Below are positions 17,362 through 26,279 of a stretch of DNA of 42,748 nucleotides, one piece after another. The translations under genes were made by a program, and so were the position numbers. The notes under the pieces are model-generated. The model did no database searches, was not told the origin of the DNA, and saw nothing but the letters and a program-made list of their open reading frames with translations. This DNA is from UBA961 sp049317525. Its GTDB lineage: Bacteria > Bacteroidota > Ignavibacteria > Kapaibacteriales > UBA961. The DNA lies in contig JBMOIC010000022.1 of the NCBI GenBank assembly GCA_049317525.1, positions 1 through 42,748 on the forward strand, in the 5' to 3' direction. How positions within the stretch are numbered: the first letter of the stretch is position 1; the number at the start of each line of letters is the position of its first letter.

Positions 17362-18459
17362 ATGCTAACTATGATTGACAACAAAGACTCTTTTATTCAT
17401 AGACTACTATCTATATGCTTGCTTCTGATTTTACACCTTATGACAGTTAGAAGTAGTGAACTTATACAGGATAATTCTATTGAATTCAGTGGATATTCAG
17501 AACTGTATTATACTTTTGATTTTACGAATCCAAAAAATATTGAAAAAGGGAATTTCATTGTTAATCATAAAAGAAACAATAGTATTTCTACTAATATTCT
17601 GATTGGTAAGGCTGCCTATACTGCTACATCATTTAGGAGTACATTAGGCTTAATGATTGGAGATTATTCTACATTTAATCTCATCAATGAAAAAGATTGG
17701 GCAAAAAATATATATGAAGCTCAGGCTGGGTTATTACTTTCTTCAAACAAAAACATTTGGCTAGATATTGGGGTTATGCCATCTCATATTGGCTTTGAAA
17801 GTGTAATTGGCAAGGATTGTTGGAATGTAACCAGAAGCATATTAGCGGAAAACTCACCGTATTATGAAACTGGGGCAAAAATTTCTTATATCTCTGATGA
17901 CACAGATTTTCAGTCATCTTTATTATTCTTACATGGATGGCAAAATATATCAGCAGATAATCTTTATTCATTTCCAGCAATTGGGTTTCAGATTCAAAGT
18001 AAATTGAATAAGAATACTATTGTTAATTATAGTAATTATATCGGTTATTCAACATCAAAGGATAAAAATAAAATAAGAACATATCATAATTTTTATCTTA
18101 TAAATGGACAAGATAATAGGCTATCTTTTATCGCTGGATTAGACATAGGAACTGACAATATAAATAATCAATATAGTTATTGGTTTTCGCCAATACTCAT
18201 AGCAAGATATGCAATCAACCCCAATATAAAAGCCTCTTGCAGATTAGAATATTTCAATGATTCTAAAGGACTTATCATCCCCGCTAATGATATACAGGGT
18301 TTCAATGTGAAAGGATTTTCAACAAATGTGGATTATCAAATCCAAAGAAATTGCCTATTTAGGATAGAAGCAAAATTGTATCATTCTGACACAGAAATGA
18401 TATGGTCAAATACACAATCTAATCTATCAATTACATCAAGCATTTCTTATACTTTTTAA
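17362..18459 (+). CDS. Outer-membrane beta-barrel porin, BBP2 (OmpL-like) family
   Basis: The product is about 365 residues with an N-terminal signal (LLSICLLLILHLMTVRSSE). Alternating beta-strands follow from FSGYSELYYTFDF through to the C-terminal SLSITSSISYTF, which ends in an aromatic residue as outer-membrane barrels do. The opening GYxExYYxxDF, the MPSHIGFESV segment and the ENSPYYETGAKI segment are typical of putative beta-barrel porin-2. The transported solute is unknown. The frame extends upstream to a TTG; ATGs at 17362 and 17371 are both possible, and I use the first. Confidence 0.72.
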   Translation: MLTMIDNKDSFIHRLLSICLLLILHLMTVRSSELIQDNSIEFSGYSELYYTFDFTNPKNIEKGNFIVNHKRNNSISTNILIGKAAYTATSFRSTLGLMIGDYSTFNLINEKDWAKNIYEAQAGLLLSSNKNIWLDIGVMPSHIGFESVIGKDCWNVTRSILAENSPYYETGAKISYISDDTDFQSSLLFLHGWQNISADNLYSFPAIGFQIQSKLNKNTIVNYSNYIGYSTSKDKNKIRTYHNFYLINGQDNRLSFIAGLDIGTDNINNQYSYWFSPILIARYAINPNIKASCRLEYFNDSKGLIIPANDIQGFNVKGFSTNVDYQIQRNCLFRIEAKLYHSDTEMIWSNTQSNLSITSSISYTF

Positions 18460-18475
18460 AGTATCAATCATTTCC

Positions 18476-18754
18476 CTAGACAATAATTCTCTTAACAGAT
18501 TTCCAAGAAATATCACTTTCAGTGGATTGATATTCAATTTTACTACCCCTAATTTTAACACTAATTACACTTACCGATGTATTAAGGATATCGTGAGGTT
18601 CATTATCTAATTTTATTCTTTTGGCAATAAGACATGGAGTTTCTTTGCCATGCTCATCAATAGACACATAACGATCTATGATCTCTACACGGTGATTTTG
18701 GATGGTAATAAAGATATCGCCAGGCATTGGGTCAGCCAATGGATTTCTACTCAT
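18476..18754 (-). CDS. Small conserved-looking protein of unknown function, coupled to dsbD
   Basis: The 92-residue soluble protein begins MSRNPLADPMPGDIF and is otherwise beta-rich (VEIIDRYVSI, CLIAKRI, VISVKIRG). It has no signal peptide, membrane segment or Cys pair. The NPxxDPxPGD opening followed by a short beta domain recurs in small uncharacterised proteins, but I cannot name a family. Its start overlaps the end of dsbD by 8 bases, so it is translated from the same mRNA. A role in the redox pathway is not supported by its residues. Confidence 0.6.
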   Translation of the reverse strand: MSRNPLADPMPGDIFITIQNHRVEIIDRYVSIDEHGKETPCLIAKRIKLDNEPHDILNTSVSVISVKIRGSKIEYQSTESDISWKSVKRIIV

Positions 18755-20810
18755 TGTAAGCTTTTTTTAGGAATTTCTGAAATTTTTCTGTGTCAGGAGT
18801 ATATCCAGTTTGATCGATTAATTGTCCTTGAGGTGTAAGCATTACATATAAAGGCAATTCAGCTGATTTATATTCATCTTGCATCATTTTTTCATTTGCT
18901 TTATCTTCTGGTTTATCGCGGTCTGTATACATTCTTACCTTAATCATTTTATCCATTAAGGCAGCGATTGCCGGACGTGGAAAGACATTCTTTTCCATTT
19001 TACGACAATTAGTACATGTAACACCAGTAAAATCTAAAAAGATAGGTTGATTTTTTTCTTTTGCTAATTTTAGGGCAGCTTGGAAGTCTTCTGTCCACTC
19101 TTCTGCTTTAGTTTCAGCAGAGCCACCCATAGAAGCTGCAGCTATAGGAGTAGCAGAATCTGAATAGATAAACGATTCGAATTCTCCAACGCTTCTTCCA
19201 TTCATTCCTTGCAATAGATAGAAAGTCATTGATGCAAAAAGAAGCGCAAATACTAATCGTGGCGCACTAATATTTTGAATTGGTGAATCTAGTTTTAATT
19301 TATATAATCCAAGGATATACATTGTAATTAATAGTCCACAACCTACCCAAAAGGCAAGTATTGTTTCTCTGGAAAGTAGTCCTAATTCCCAAGTAGCATC
19401 CATTCTACTTAAATAACTAATTGCTAATGCTAATTCTAAAAATCCAAGCACTACTTTAACATTATTCATCCATGTGCCGGCTTTTGGCATTTTGGATAAT
19501 TGAGATGGGAATAATGCTAATAAAAAGAATGGCAAAGCAAATGCTCCTGAAAATCCTAGCATACCAAGCATAGGATAGAATAAGTCTCCTTCACCGCCTT
19601 TTACTGCACTTGCTGCTTCTCCGAATGCGGCTGCTACAAATCCAAGTGTACATGTAAAAGAAGTAATTGAAAATGTTATACCCATTAACAATACACTACC
19701 GAAGCTATTGCCTTTAGAAGAAGCCGAATTAAGTTTATTTAATAAACTTGTAGGCAACATAATCTCGAATGCCCCGAACAGATTGAATGCAAATAGGATA
19801 AAGATTGAGGCTAAAAAGATATTCATCCATGGATTATTTGCAAAATTTCTTATTCCTGCAGCATTAGAAAGCAAGGCAAATAATAGCCCTAAAATTGTAA
19901 ATGTAACAATAATACCGGTTGCAAAAACCAATGAATCTGCTACACTTTTAGCACTTGCTTTTTCTGCCCTTTTTGTAAAAAATGATACCGTAATCGGAAT
20001 CATTGGATAAACGCATGGAGTTGTTAAAGCTGCAAATCCTGCTAAAATGGCTGCCCATAAAAATGAAAAAACACCATCATCTTTGGCTTGATTATATTCT
20101 GCTTGTGATTCTGTGACAACAGACTTTTTAGTGTCTTTTATTGTAGAAGTTGGTGTAACCTTTTGAGCACTAGCTTCGGAACTATCAGAAGCATTATCTG
20201 AATCCATCGATATCAAAGTACCATCTTGAAGTGAAGTATCTGATGATGCATTTATTGCTTCTTGAGTAATCGTGAATGTAATTGGATACTTTTTACTAGG
20301 ATATGTACAAATACCTTCATCGGTACAAACTTGAGATTCAACCAAGAGAGAATCTTTATATATTCCTTTTTTGAGCGTATTCTTAACAATTAGAGGAACA
20401 ATCATAGATACTTTACCATGCCAAGTTCCAATCTGCACCTCAAATGTTGAATCATATGAAATATCAGATTTAGGAGGGACAATCCTGCCAATTGCAGCAA
20501 TATTTTTACTTGAAAATTTAATCAAAGTTGGTGAAGGCCCTATCCCTGAACCTGATTTTTTATTTCTTATATTCTGTTGCAAATCATAAGCATGCCATCC
20601 CTTTTCTATATCTATAGAAATACGAATCAAAGCAGTATCACCTGCTTTTACCGAAAACTGCTGTTTATCCAAAGTTATTATAGCATGTTCTTTTAGGCCA
20701 GTTTGAAAAGCTTTTAAAGGCATTGAGAAACTAAAGATGAAAGCACTTATTAAAAAGATAAAACCATATCTTTTTAGTGAATGTATAGATAAAGTAGGAT
20801 ATGTATTCAT
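18747..20810 (-). CDS. dsbD: Thiol:disulfide interchange protein DsbD
   Basis: DsbD carries electrons from cytoplasmic thioredoxin across the inner membrane to periplasmic thiol proteins. All three parts are seen in 687 residues. The signal peptide is followed by an alpha domain with C-x5-C (VCTDEGICTYP, near residue 170). A CcdA-like eight-helix domain carries the paired cysteines in TTPCVYPMIP and FTCTLGF. A C-terminal thioredoxin-like domain has C599-T-N-C602 (GVTCTNCRKME). A Ser/Thr/Asp-rich linker joins the alpha and membrane domains. It is the second gene of a set with a stand-alone alpha-domain protein 30 bases upstream. Confidence 0.93.
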   Translation of the reverse strand: MNTYPTLSIHSLKRYGFIFLISAFIFSFSMPLKAFQTGLKEHAIITLDKQQFSVKAGDTALIRISIDIEKGWHAYDLQQNIRNKKSGSGIGPSPTLIKFSSKNIAAIGRIVPPKSDISYDSTFEVQIGTWHGKVSMIVPLIVKNTLKKGIYKDSLLVESQVCTDEGICTYPSKKYPITFTITQEAINASSDTSLQDGTLISMDSDNASDSSEASAQKVTPTSTIKDTKKSVVTESQAEYNQAKDDGVFSFLWAAILAGFAALTTPCVYPMIPITVSFFTKRAEKASAKSVADSLVFATGIIVTFTILGLLFALLSNAAGIRNFANNPWMNIFLASIFILFAFNLFGAFEIMLPTSLLNKLNSASSKGNSFGSVLLMGITFSITSFTCTLGFVAAAFGEAASAVKGGEGDLFYPMLGMLGFSGAFALPFFLLALFPSQLSKMPKAGTWMNNVKVVLGFLELALAISYLSRMDATWELGLLSRETILAFWVGCGLLITMYILGLYKLKLDSPIQNISAPRLVFALLFASMTFYLLQGMNGRSVGEFESFIYSDSATPIAAASMGGSAETKAEEWTEDFQAALKLAKEKNQPIFLDFTGVTCTNCRKMEKNVFPRPAIAALMDKMIKVRMYTDRDKPEDKANEKMMQDEYKSAELPLYVMLTPQGQLIDQTGYTPDTEKFQKFLKKAYNE

Positions 20811-20840
20811 AGTGAAAAGCTTTCTTTAAAGATGACGGAC

Positions 20841-21344
20841 TTATTGTATGATTATATTAAAAGGGATTGGAAAAGTTGTTGGTGCCAAGCACATATTTCC
20901 ATCACACAATTGATATGTTATTTCTAATGGTATAGTAATACAAGACTTAGCAGCATCACTTTTTGCTGTTAGAGGTAATATACAGGTAAAAGATCCAGAA
21001 TAAGAATCCACATCCATTTCGAATGCTTCATCATATTTAGTTTTAGGTTTAGGATATGATGGCTTCCCTGGAGTAATAGTTCCAGTTGTATCATTATAAT
21101 AAATATCTGTCTGTTGAGGCCCAATACCTTCTTTATTAATTGCTGCAATAAAACCGTAAATATGCCATGACTTATCAAGCTTAAACTTTACAGGAACATT
21201 TACAGTTTTGCCTGGCTTAATTGTAATTTTAGAAGGAGCAATAATCTTACAATGATTTGCTTCTTTTTCTGCAGAAAAAAGTGATTTCTGTGTAAAAAAG
21301 AATGAAATGATGATGAGATATATAAGAAAATAGTTCTTATTCAT
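20841..21344 (-). CDS. Stand-alone DsbD-alpha-like periplasmic protein
   Basis: The 167-residue secreted protein (signal MNKNYFLIYLIIISFFFTQ...FSA) is one immunoglobulin-like domain matching the N-terminal domain of the neighbouring DsbD. Shared features are the opening KITIKPGKTVNVPVKFKLDK, WHIYGF (WHAYDL in DsbD), the YDEAFEMDV segment, and the terminal Cys pair. The pair here is C-x4-C (LCDGNMCLAP) while DsbD has C-x5-C, so loop geometry may differ. It probably accepts electrons from DsbD or passes them to a client. It likely arose by duplication of the dsbD alpha domain. It is first of the two and precedes dsbD by 30 bases. Confidence 0.8.
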   Translation of the reverse strand: MNKNYFLIYLIIISFFFTQKSLFSAEKEANHCKIIAPSKITIKPGKTVNVPVKFKLDKSWHIYGFIAAINKEGIGPQQTDIYYNDTTGTITPGKPSYPKPKTKYDEAFEMDVDSYSGSFTCILPLTAKSDAAKSCITIPLEITYQLCDGNMCLAPTTFPIPFNIIIQ

Positions 21345-21357
21345 GAGATGTTTACTC

Positions 21358-21696
21358 TTAAGATTTTTTATGGCCTAGCAAAAGTACAAAATATTGAAGA
21401 ACTGTAAGGGCATCTTCGCGAGGTTTTTCAGAATAAACTTCATTATTCAGTTTAGCTCTAAGCCCTCCTTGCAATCTTTTGATTGATAGATGTATTTCTA
21501 TAGGCAACGATGTATCTATAGAAAGCATTGCAAGAACTTGCATGGCATTCATATTGAGCTGGATGTCTGCATATGAATATTCTTTAAAAAACTCTCCAAT
21601 TGCTCTTCTTGCATGAACTCTTGCAAGTCCAATATTTTGATTTTCAAGGGCATTATCTAGGCCTTCAAGTTCTTTGTGTGTTTTTATTGGGAACAT
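21358..21696 (-). CDS. Small helical protein of unknown function
   Basis: The 112-residue, mostly helical cytoplasmic protein (NQNIGLARVHARRAIGEFF, MNAMQVLAMLSID) has no signal or membrane segment. No family was recognised. Its ATG at 21696 lies 7 bases past the U-run of a terminator serving the upstream gene, and there is no Shine-Dalgarno. It leads the group with the DsbD-alpha paralogue (13 bases on) and dsbD, so it may be the first gene of that operon. Its regular composition and tight spacing favour a real gene. Confidence 0.65.
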   Translation of the reverse strand: MFPIKTHKELEGLDNALENQNIGLARVHARRAIGEFFKEYSYADIQLNMNAMQVLAMLSIDTSLPIEIHLSIKRLQGGLRAKLNNEVYSEKPREDALTVLQYFVLLLGHKKS

Positions 21697-21703
21697 AATT
21701 CAT

Positions 21704-21732
21704 AAAAAAAGCTCTGAACAGATCAGAGCTTT
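21704..21732 (-). terminator. Intrinsic terminator of the DUF4249 gene
   Basis: The stem aaagctctga (21708-21717) pairs perfectly with tcagagcttt (21723-21732) around a 5-base loop. A run of U follows on the minus strand (A residues 21704-21710 on the plus strand). It starts 7 bases after the stop of the DUF4249 gene and ends 7 bases before the next start codon. Confidence 0.88.
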
Positions 21733-21738
21733 ATAGTG

Positions 21739-22635
21739 TTAAGGTTGATTTTTAAGAAGAAAGATTTCTTTATCTGTATAAGAGGCACTTGCAAATACAC
21801 CAACTCCTCCAGAAATGCTTGCTAATCTATAATCATATTGATTTCCAGACCATAATGTTTTGAACCATTTTAGAAAATTTTGATCTGGAGCAAAGATAGT
21901 AAGCCTACATTTACCATACCATCTAAAAGCTGTCCATACAACAGGAGCTTTTGTCGCTTGAAGAAAACCATATACAGTCATATCTCTTAATCTTGGATTA
22001 TTTGATCTTGAAAAGAATCGAGTGATTTTTCTATTCTTTTCTTCAGATATAGGATCTAAATATTTTCCATATTCTAATGTATCAAGATGAGAAATTGATA
22101 TTAGATATTCTTTTACTTCCGATAATTGCGTCCAAGATATAGATAATGAGTCATTAAAGGTAAGATTGATAGTATCTTTTGGATATTGCAATACACTTTG
22201 AGGCGGAACAATCCAAGAAATATTATTAGGGGTAAAAGTTGTAGCTGTTATTACAGCACCATCATTTGTAGTAATCAATAAATCATATCTTGTTTTTGGC
22301 TGAACAAGTAAGGTAGTATCAGCACAATAATACTCTCCTCCTCTTTCGGAGTCTCTGTATTGCAGTGTTATTGTATCTTTACTATTTTGAATGATAGATA
22401 CTTTTGCATTTTTTACAATTGCATTATCATAAGAAAATGAATCGGCAACTGGTTGAGTTTTGGTAAGCATAATATTATCGATTGGCTTGCCCACCAAGAG
22501 ATATGCTTCTACTGCATATTGAGGTATATAGTCAAAAGCTACTGGATCTTCACAACCAGATATCAATATTGATATAGCACTTATGAATAGTATAAGAAGT
22601 GATTTTTTGTGTGGTATAAGCATTGTTTTATTCAT
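21739..22635 (-). CDS. DUF4249 family outer-membrane lipoprotein
   Basis: The 298-residue lipoprotein has a signal and lipobox ending ISGC, then a beta-rich domain of the DUF4249 family with the typical opening (YAVEAYLLVGKPIDNIMLTK) and closing (ISGGVGVFASAS) segments. DUF4249 proteins occur mostly next to TonB receptors in Bacteroidota, where they are thought to act as surface partners of the receptor in the way SusD serves SusC. That role is inferred. Start and stop are coupled: the TonB receptor stop and this ATG share one base (TAATG). Confidence 0.85.
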   Translation of the reverse strand: MNKTMLIPHKKSLLILFISAISILISGCEDPVAFDYIPQYAVEAYLLVGKPIDNIMLTKTQPVADSFSYDNAIVKNAKVSIIQNSKDTITLQYRDSERGGEYYCADTTLLVQPKTRYDLLITTNDGAVITATTFTPNNISWIVPPQSVLQYPKDTINLTFNDSLSISWTQLSEVKEYLISISHLDTLEYGKYLDPISEEKNRKITRFFSRSNNPRLRDMTVYGFLQATKAPVVWTAFRWYGKCRLTIFAPDQNFLKWFKTLWSGNQYDYRLASISGGVGVFASASYTDKEIFLLKNQP

Positions 22636-24938
22636 TAAAATTTAACCTCTAAAGCTACTGTTGGTAATATGGGTAATAATCGGACATCAGTTACTGTTGT
22701 GATATCTTTAGATGTATCATAAAATCTAAACCAAATATCTCTTCTTGAATATACATTATAGATATCTAGCATTACTCTGGCAGGTAAACCCCATATTGTG
22801 GTAATATAATTTACATTAAAATTGAGCTGATGAGTATTTGGCAATCTTAATCCATAACGATCACCAGGGATAATATGTGGAGAATTTACGGTTTCATCTG
22901 GTTTACGAGTAGCAAATCTAGAGGTTGCACCTGTATAAGACTGACCAGTTTGATAGGTAAAAGTGGCTCCGAATTCCCATGTTTCATTAAGACGATACAT
23001 TCCAACAACTTTTACATCATGTCTTCTATCATATTTTGGTCTGAATTCACGTCCTTGATTAACACTATCAAATTGACCAAATACATAACCTAGTCCATAA
23101 CCTAGCCATCCTGTAAATTTTCCTATCTTTTTTTGCAAGAAAAACTCTGCCCCATAAGCTTGGCCATTTCCATTATAAAACACATCACTTACTTTTACTC
23201 CACGAGTATTTGTGGCATTTAATTCACTAATATTTTTTAAGTCTTTATAATAAAAATCAACATTTAAATCATATCCATCAAATGGTTGAGTTTCAAAACT
23301 TAGGATATAATGAGTGGCTTTACTTGCGGGCACAGATTGATCTGTAGGTAACCATGTATCAAAAAAGGTGAAATCAGGCTGAGTAGCTAAACGCAGATAT
23401 TGATGGAATATACCCCAAGATGCTTTTACAACAAAGTTCTCTTGGGCTTGCCAGCGAATAGCTAATCTGGGGTCTAAGGTTGATATTTTACTAGAATCCC
23501 AATAATTAAATCGAAAGCCAGCTTGAATAGATAGTAAATCTGAAACTCTATAATTCGCTTGAGAAAACAAGGCATGTGTATAATCTATAACAGTAAGATT
23601 TGTTAAACCACCTTCACTAACAGTACCGCTTTGTGCAGTTGTATCGGCATTTCCACTAAAGTTTTGCTTATATCCGAATTCAAATTTAGTGCCTTCATAT
23701 CCAGATTTTATCGTTAAGTCATCTGATGCAAACCATTCTAATTGTGTTCTAAATGTATAGTCCTTAATAGAATTTTCTATGCCAAAACTAAATCCACCAT
23801 TATTACCATTAAAAGAGCTTGCATATTTACTACCACTAATATTTACTTCAGAAAATAAGTCATCACCAAATACATGCGTCCAACGTGCAGATCCTGATAC
23901 ATTTCCAATACCAATTTCAAAATCTATACCTGGGCCATTTAAAATCAATTTATCTGCACTCATAAATCCACTTGCAAAAACTCGATCGTTTTCACCAAGT
24001 ACTTGCGATACTTTTGCATTTAAATCATAAAAATTAAAATTAGGTAATGGGCTTGATGGGTCTTCGGGCAATGCATTTAATATCAAATCCAGATAGGTTC
24101 TTCTTGCGCCAATAAAAAAAGCACCATCTCCTAATGGCCCTTGCAAAGAACCTCTTGAAGATATGATTCCGGCAGAGAGAAGACCTTCATAATGTTCTTT
24201 ATTACCATCTTTTTGGGTAAGATTTAGGACGGCAGAAAGCCTAGATCCATATTCTGCTGGATATCCACCTTTGATTAGTTCAACATCTTTTATGGCATCT
24301 GGGTTAAATGCAGATATAAAACCAAATAAATGCGATGGATTATACACTGTTGATCCATCTAATAAAACTAAATTTTGATCTGGAGATCCACCCCTTACAT
24401 ATAAACCGCTTGATATTTGAGATGAAGTTAGCACGCCAGGCAAGAATTGTAATGCTCTAAATACATCAGCTTCACCACCAATTCTAAGCTGGGTAAGTTG
24501 TTCCATCGGGATATTGATTCTACTTATTGAAATTTCTCTTTTTTCTACTTCTCTTTCTGCTTCTACTCTAACTTGTTCAGTTTCCATTGCAGCTTTCTGC
24601 ATAGAAAAATTTACTTTGATTCCTGCGCCTTCTTTAATTTCTATTTCTTTTATTTGTTTTGCATAACCAACACTTGATAATTGAATTACTGCTTTCCCTG
24701 AAACAATATTCTTAATAGTATAGAATCCGTTTTTATTGGTATATGTTCCAAGTTTTGTTCCTTTTACAGAAACAGCAACCCTTATTAATGGCTCTTTACT
24801 CTCACTATCAATCACATATCCTGTAATTGAACCAGTAGAGTTTGCAGGCTCAATTTTTGCGAAAGAAGAAAAGGGAAATAGTAAAAGTGAAAAAAGTATA
24901 TATACCGGAAACAATCGGTGAAAATGTAAATGAGTCAT
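22635..24938 (-). CDS. TonB-dependent receptor with an N-terminal carboxypeptidase-D-like domain
   Basis: The 767-residue outer-membrane receptor has a signal peptide, then a CarboxypepD_reg-like domain (GSITGYVIDSESKEPLIRVA...FYTIKNI). The plug domain follows (FRALQFLPGVLTSSQISSGLYVRGG, VLLDGSTVYNPSHLFGF, VELIKGGYPAEYG) and a 22-strand type barrel ends in VALEVKF with a terminal aromatic residue. It brings in an unknown ligand by TonB energy. It forms a two-gene unit with a DUF4249 lipoprotein. The upstream region has TACACTTTG, a near -7 box. Confidence 0.92.
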   Translation of the reverse strand: MTHLHFHRLFPVYILFSLLLFPFSSFAKIEPANSTGSITGYVIDSESKEPLIRVAVSVKGTKLGTYTNKNGFYTIKNIVSGKAVIQLSSVGYAKQIKEIEIKEGAGIKVNFSMQKAAMETEQVRVEAEREVEKREISISRINIPMEQLTQLRIGGEADVFRALQFLPGVLTSSQISSGLYVRGGSPDQNLVLLDGSTVYNPSHLFGFISAFNPDAIKDVELIKGGYPAEYGSRLSAVLNLTQKDGNKEHYEGLLSAGIISSRGSLQGPLGDGAFFIGARRTYLDLILNALPEDPSSPLPNFNFYDLNAKVSQVLGENDRVFASGFMSADKLILNGPGIDFEIGIGNVSGSARWTHVFGDDLFSEVNISGSKYASSFNGNNGGFSFGIENSIKDYTFRTQLEWFASDDLTIKSGYEGTKFEFGYKQNFSGNADTTAQSGTVSEGGLTNLTVIDYTHALFSQANYRVSDLLSIQAGFRFNYWDSSKISTLDPRLAIRWQAQENFVVKASWGIFHQYLRLATQPDFTFFDTWLPTDQSVPASKATHYILSFETQPFDGYDLNVDFYYKDLKNISELNATNTRGVKVSDVFYNGNGQAYGAEFFLQKKIGKFTGWLGYGLGYVFGQFDSVNQGREFRPKYDRRHDVKVVGMYRLNETWEFGATFTYQTGQSYTGATSRFATRKPDETVNSPHIIPGDRYGLRLPNTHQLNFNVNYITTIWGLPARVMLDIYNVYSRRDIWFRFYDTSKDITTVTDVRLLPILPTVALEVKF

Positions 24939-25010
24939 TTAATTTGTGAAGGTGAAAATTATAAAAATCTATCAAAGTGTATAAAACTAATTACACTTGA
25001 TAAGAGTTCA

Positions 25011-25724
25011 TTAAGACAATAGTTTTAACATATCCTTAACAGCACTTTCCATTCCTGAGAACAGTGCTTTTGAAATTAATGCATGACCAATACTTACTTC
25101 TATCAAACCAGGTATTTCTTTAATTGGAATGATATTATGATAATTGAGTCCATGCCCTGCTGTTACTTGAAGTCCTAAAGAGTGGGCTAATTTCCCACCT
25201 GAGATGAGCAATTCTAATGATTGTTGGCTGACAATTGCATTTGGTGATTCAGCATAATGGCCAGTATGTAATTCTATAATATCTGCTTGAATTTCTGCTG
25301 CTGTATATATTTGTTCTTCACTAGCTTCTATAAAGTAACTTACTTTAATCCCTTTATCTTGAAACCTTTTTGTAAGATCTTTAAATCTGCGTTTATGATG
25401 ATAAATATCCAGTCCTCCCTCTGTAGTTAATTCTTCTCTTTTTTCAGGAACAATTGTCACTAAATAAGGTTTTACTTGTAAAGCGATATCTATAATCTCA
25501 TCAGTAGCAGCCATCTCAAAGTCTAGCTTTGTAGAAATAGCATCTTTTAATGCAAATACATCTTTGTCTTTAATGTGCCTTCTATCTTCCCTTAAATGAC
25601 ATACAATTCCTGATGCTCCTGCTTTTTCAGCAATTAAAGCTGCTTGAACGGGGTCTGGATCAACAAAACCACGGGCATTTCTAACTGTAGCTATATGATC
25701 AATATTTACGGCTAAATCTATCAT
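25011..25724 (-). CDS. pdxJ: Pyridoxine 5'-phosphate synthase PdxJ
   Basis: PdxJ condenses 1-deoxy-D-xylulose 5-phosphate with 3-amino-2-oxopropyl phosphate to form pyridoxine 5'-phosphate, the last ring-forming step of vitamin B6 synthesis. The family opening AVNIDHIATVRNARG, the catalytic HLREDRRHIKD loop (H43, R45, H50), FEMAATDEI and the late AGHGLNYHN are all present. I place the start at the ATG at 25724 (237 residues, normal for the family, with GGGA 6-9 bases upstream). A TTG-started version would add 19 residues without family match. No other B6 gene is nearby. Confidence 0.95.
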   Translation of the reverse strand: MIDLAVNIDHIATVRNARGFVDPDPVQAALIAEKAGASGIVCHLREDRRHIKDKDVFALKDAISTKLDFEMAATDEIIDIALQVKPYLVTIVPEKREELTTEGGLDIYHHKRRFKDLTKRFQDKGIKVSYFIEASEEQIYTAAEIQADIIELHTGHYAESPNAIVSQQSLELLISGGKLAHSLGLQVTAGHGLNYHNIIPIKEIPGLIEVSIGHALISKALFSGMESAVKDMLKLLS

Positions 25725-25917
25725 AGAATCCCAATTATTATAATGAACGCCTTCGACGTTTTTAATTGGTCTATAGTGCAATTACTCTTTTCTTTATTTC
25801 ACAAACAGGTTCTGTTAATATGTGTTAAAAATTAGAACTTCAGTAATAATCAATCATAATTCATAAATATTATAGGTAAGTTTATGAGTGTTTATTTTTT
25901 TATTAATCAGGATAGCT

Positions 25918-26211
25918 ATGAAAAAAATGATGCAGTCTTTCATTTTTATAATGCTCATGACAATTTCTTTGTCATCCTGTTATGTTATGAGTTTTGATGT
26001 TGGTAAAGGTGCAAAAGTTGGCGTTACTCAATCAAAGAAAAATCATTATTTGATTCAAGGATTAATTCCTTTAAGCACAGTTGATGTAAAAGAGATGTCA
26101 GCAGGTGCTTCTGATTATTCAGTAACAATAGAACATTCTTTTTTAGATGGTTTTTTACAAATATTAACAGCTGGAATTTACACCCCAAATAGTGTAACCG
26201 TAGTTAGATAA
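25918..26211 (+). CDS. Bor-family lipoprotein
   Basis: The 97-residue lipoprotein begins MKKMMQSFIFIMLMTISLSSC with lipobox LSSC, and an AGGA 6 bases upstream fixes the start. The mature part follows the Bor/Iss pattern: a short polar lead, a strand ending QGLIP, VDVKEMSAGA where Bor has a VDAAxICGGA-like motif, and the end F(L/V)DG(F/L)LxxxTxGIYTP. Bor of phage lambda is an outer-membrane lipoprotein linked to serum resistance. In this organism the role is unknown. The cysteine pair of enterobacterial Bor is not seen. Confidence 0.72.
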   Translation: MKKMMQSFIFIMLMTISLSSCYVMSFDVGKGAKVGVTQSKKNHYLIQGLIPLSTVDVKEMSAGASDYSVTIEHSFLDGFLQILTAGIYTPNSVTVVR

Positions 26212-26229
26212 GACTAGATATATATTAAT

Positions 26230-26261
26230 AAAGGGATGCAAAAATTGATTTGCATCCCTTT
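26230..26261. terminator. Bidirectional terminator between convergent genes
   Basis: A perfect 13-bp stem (aaagggatgcaaa at 26230-26242 with tttgcatcccttt at 26249-26261) closes a 6-base loop. It lies between the stops of the Bor-like gene (+) and the M43 peptidase (-). T-rich sequence follows on the plus strand. Confidence 0.85.
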
Positions 26262-26279
26262 AAATATTTTTTAATTGTC

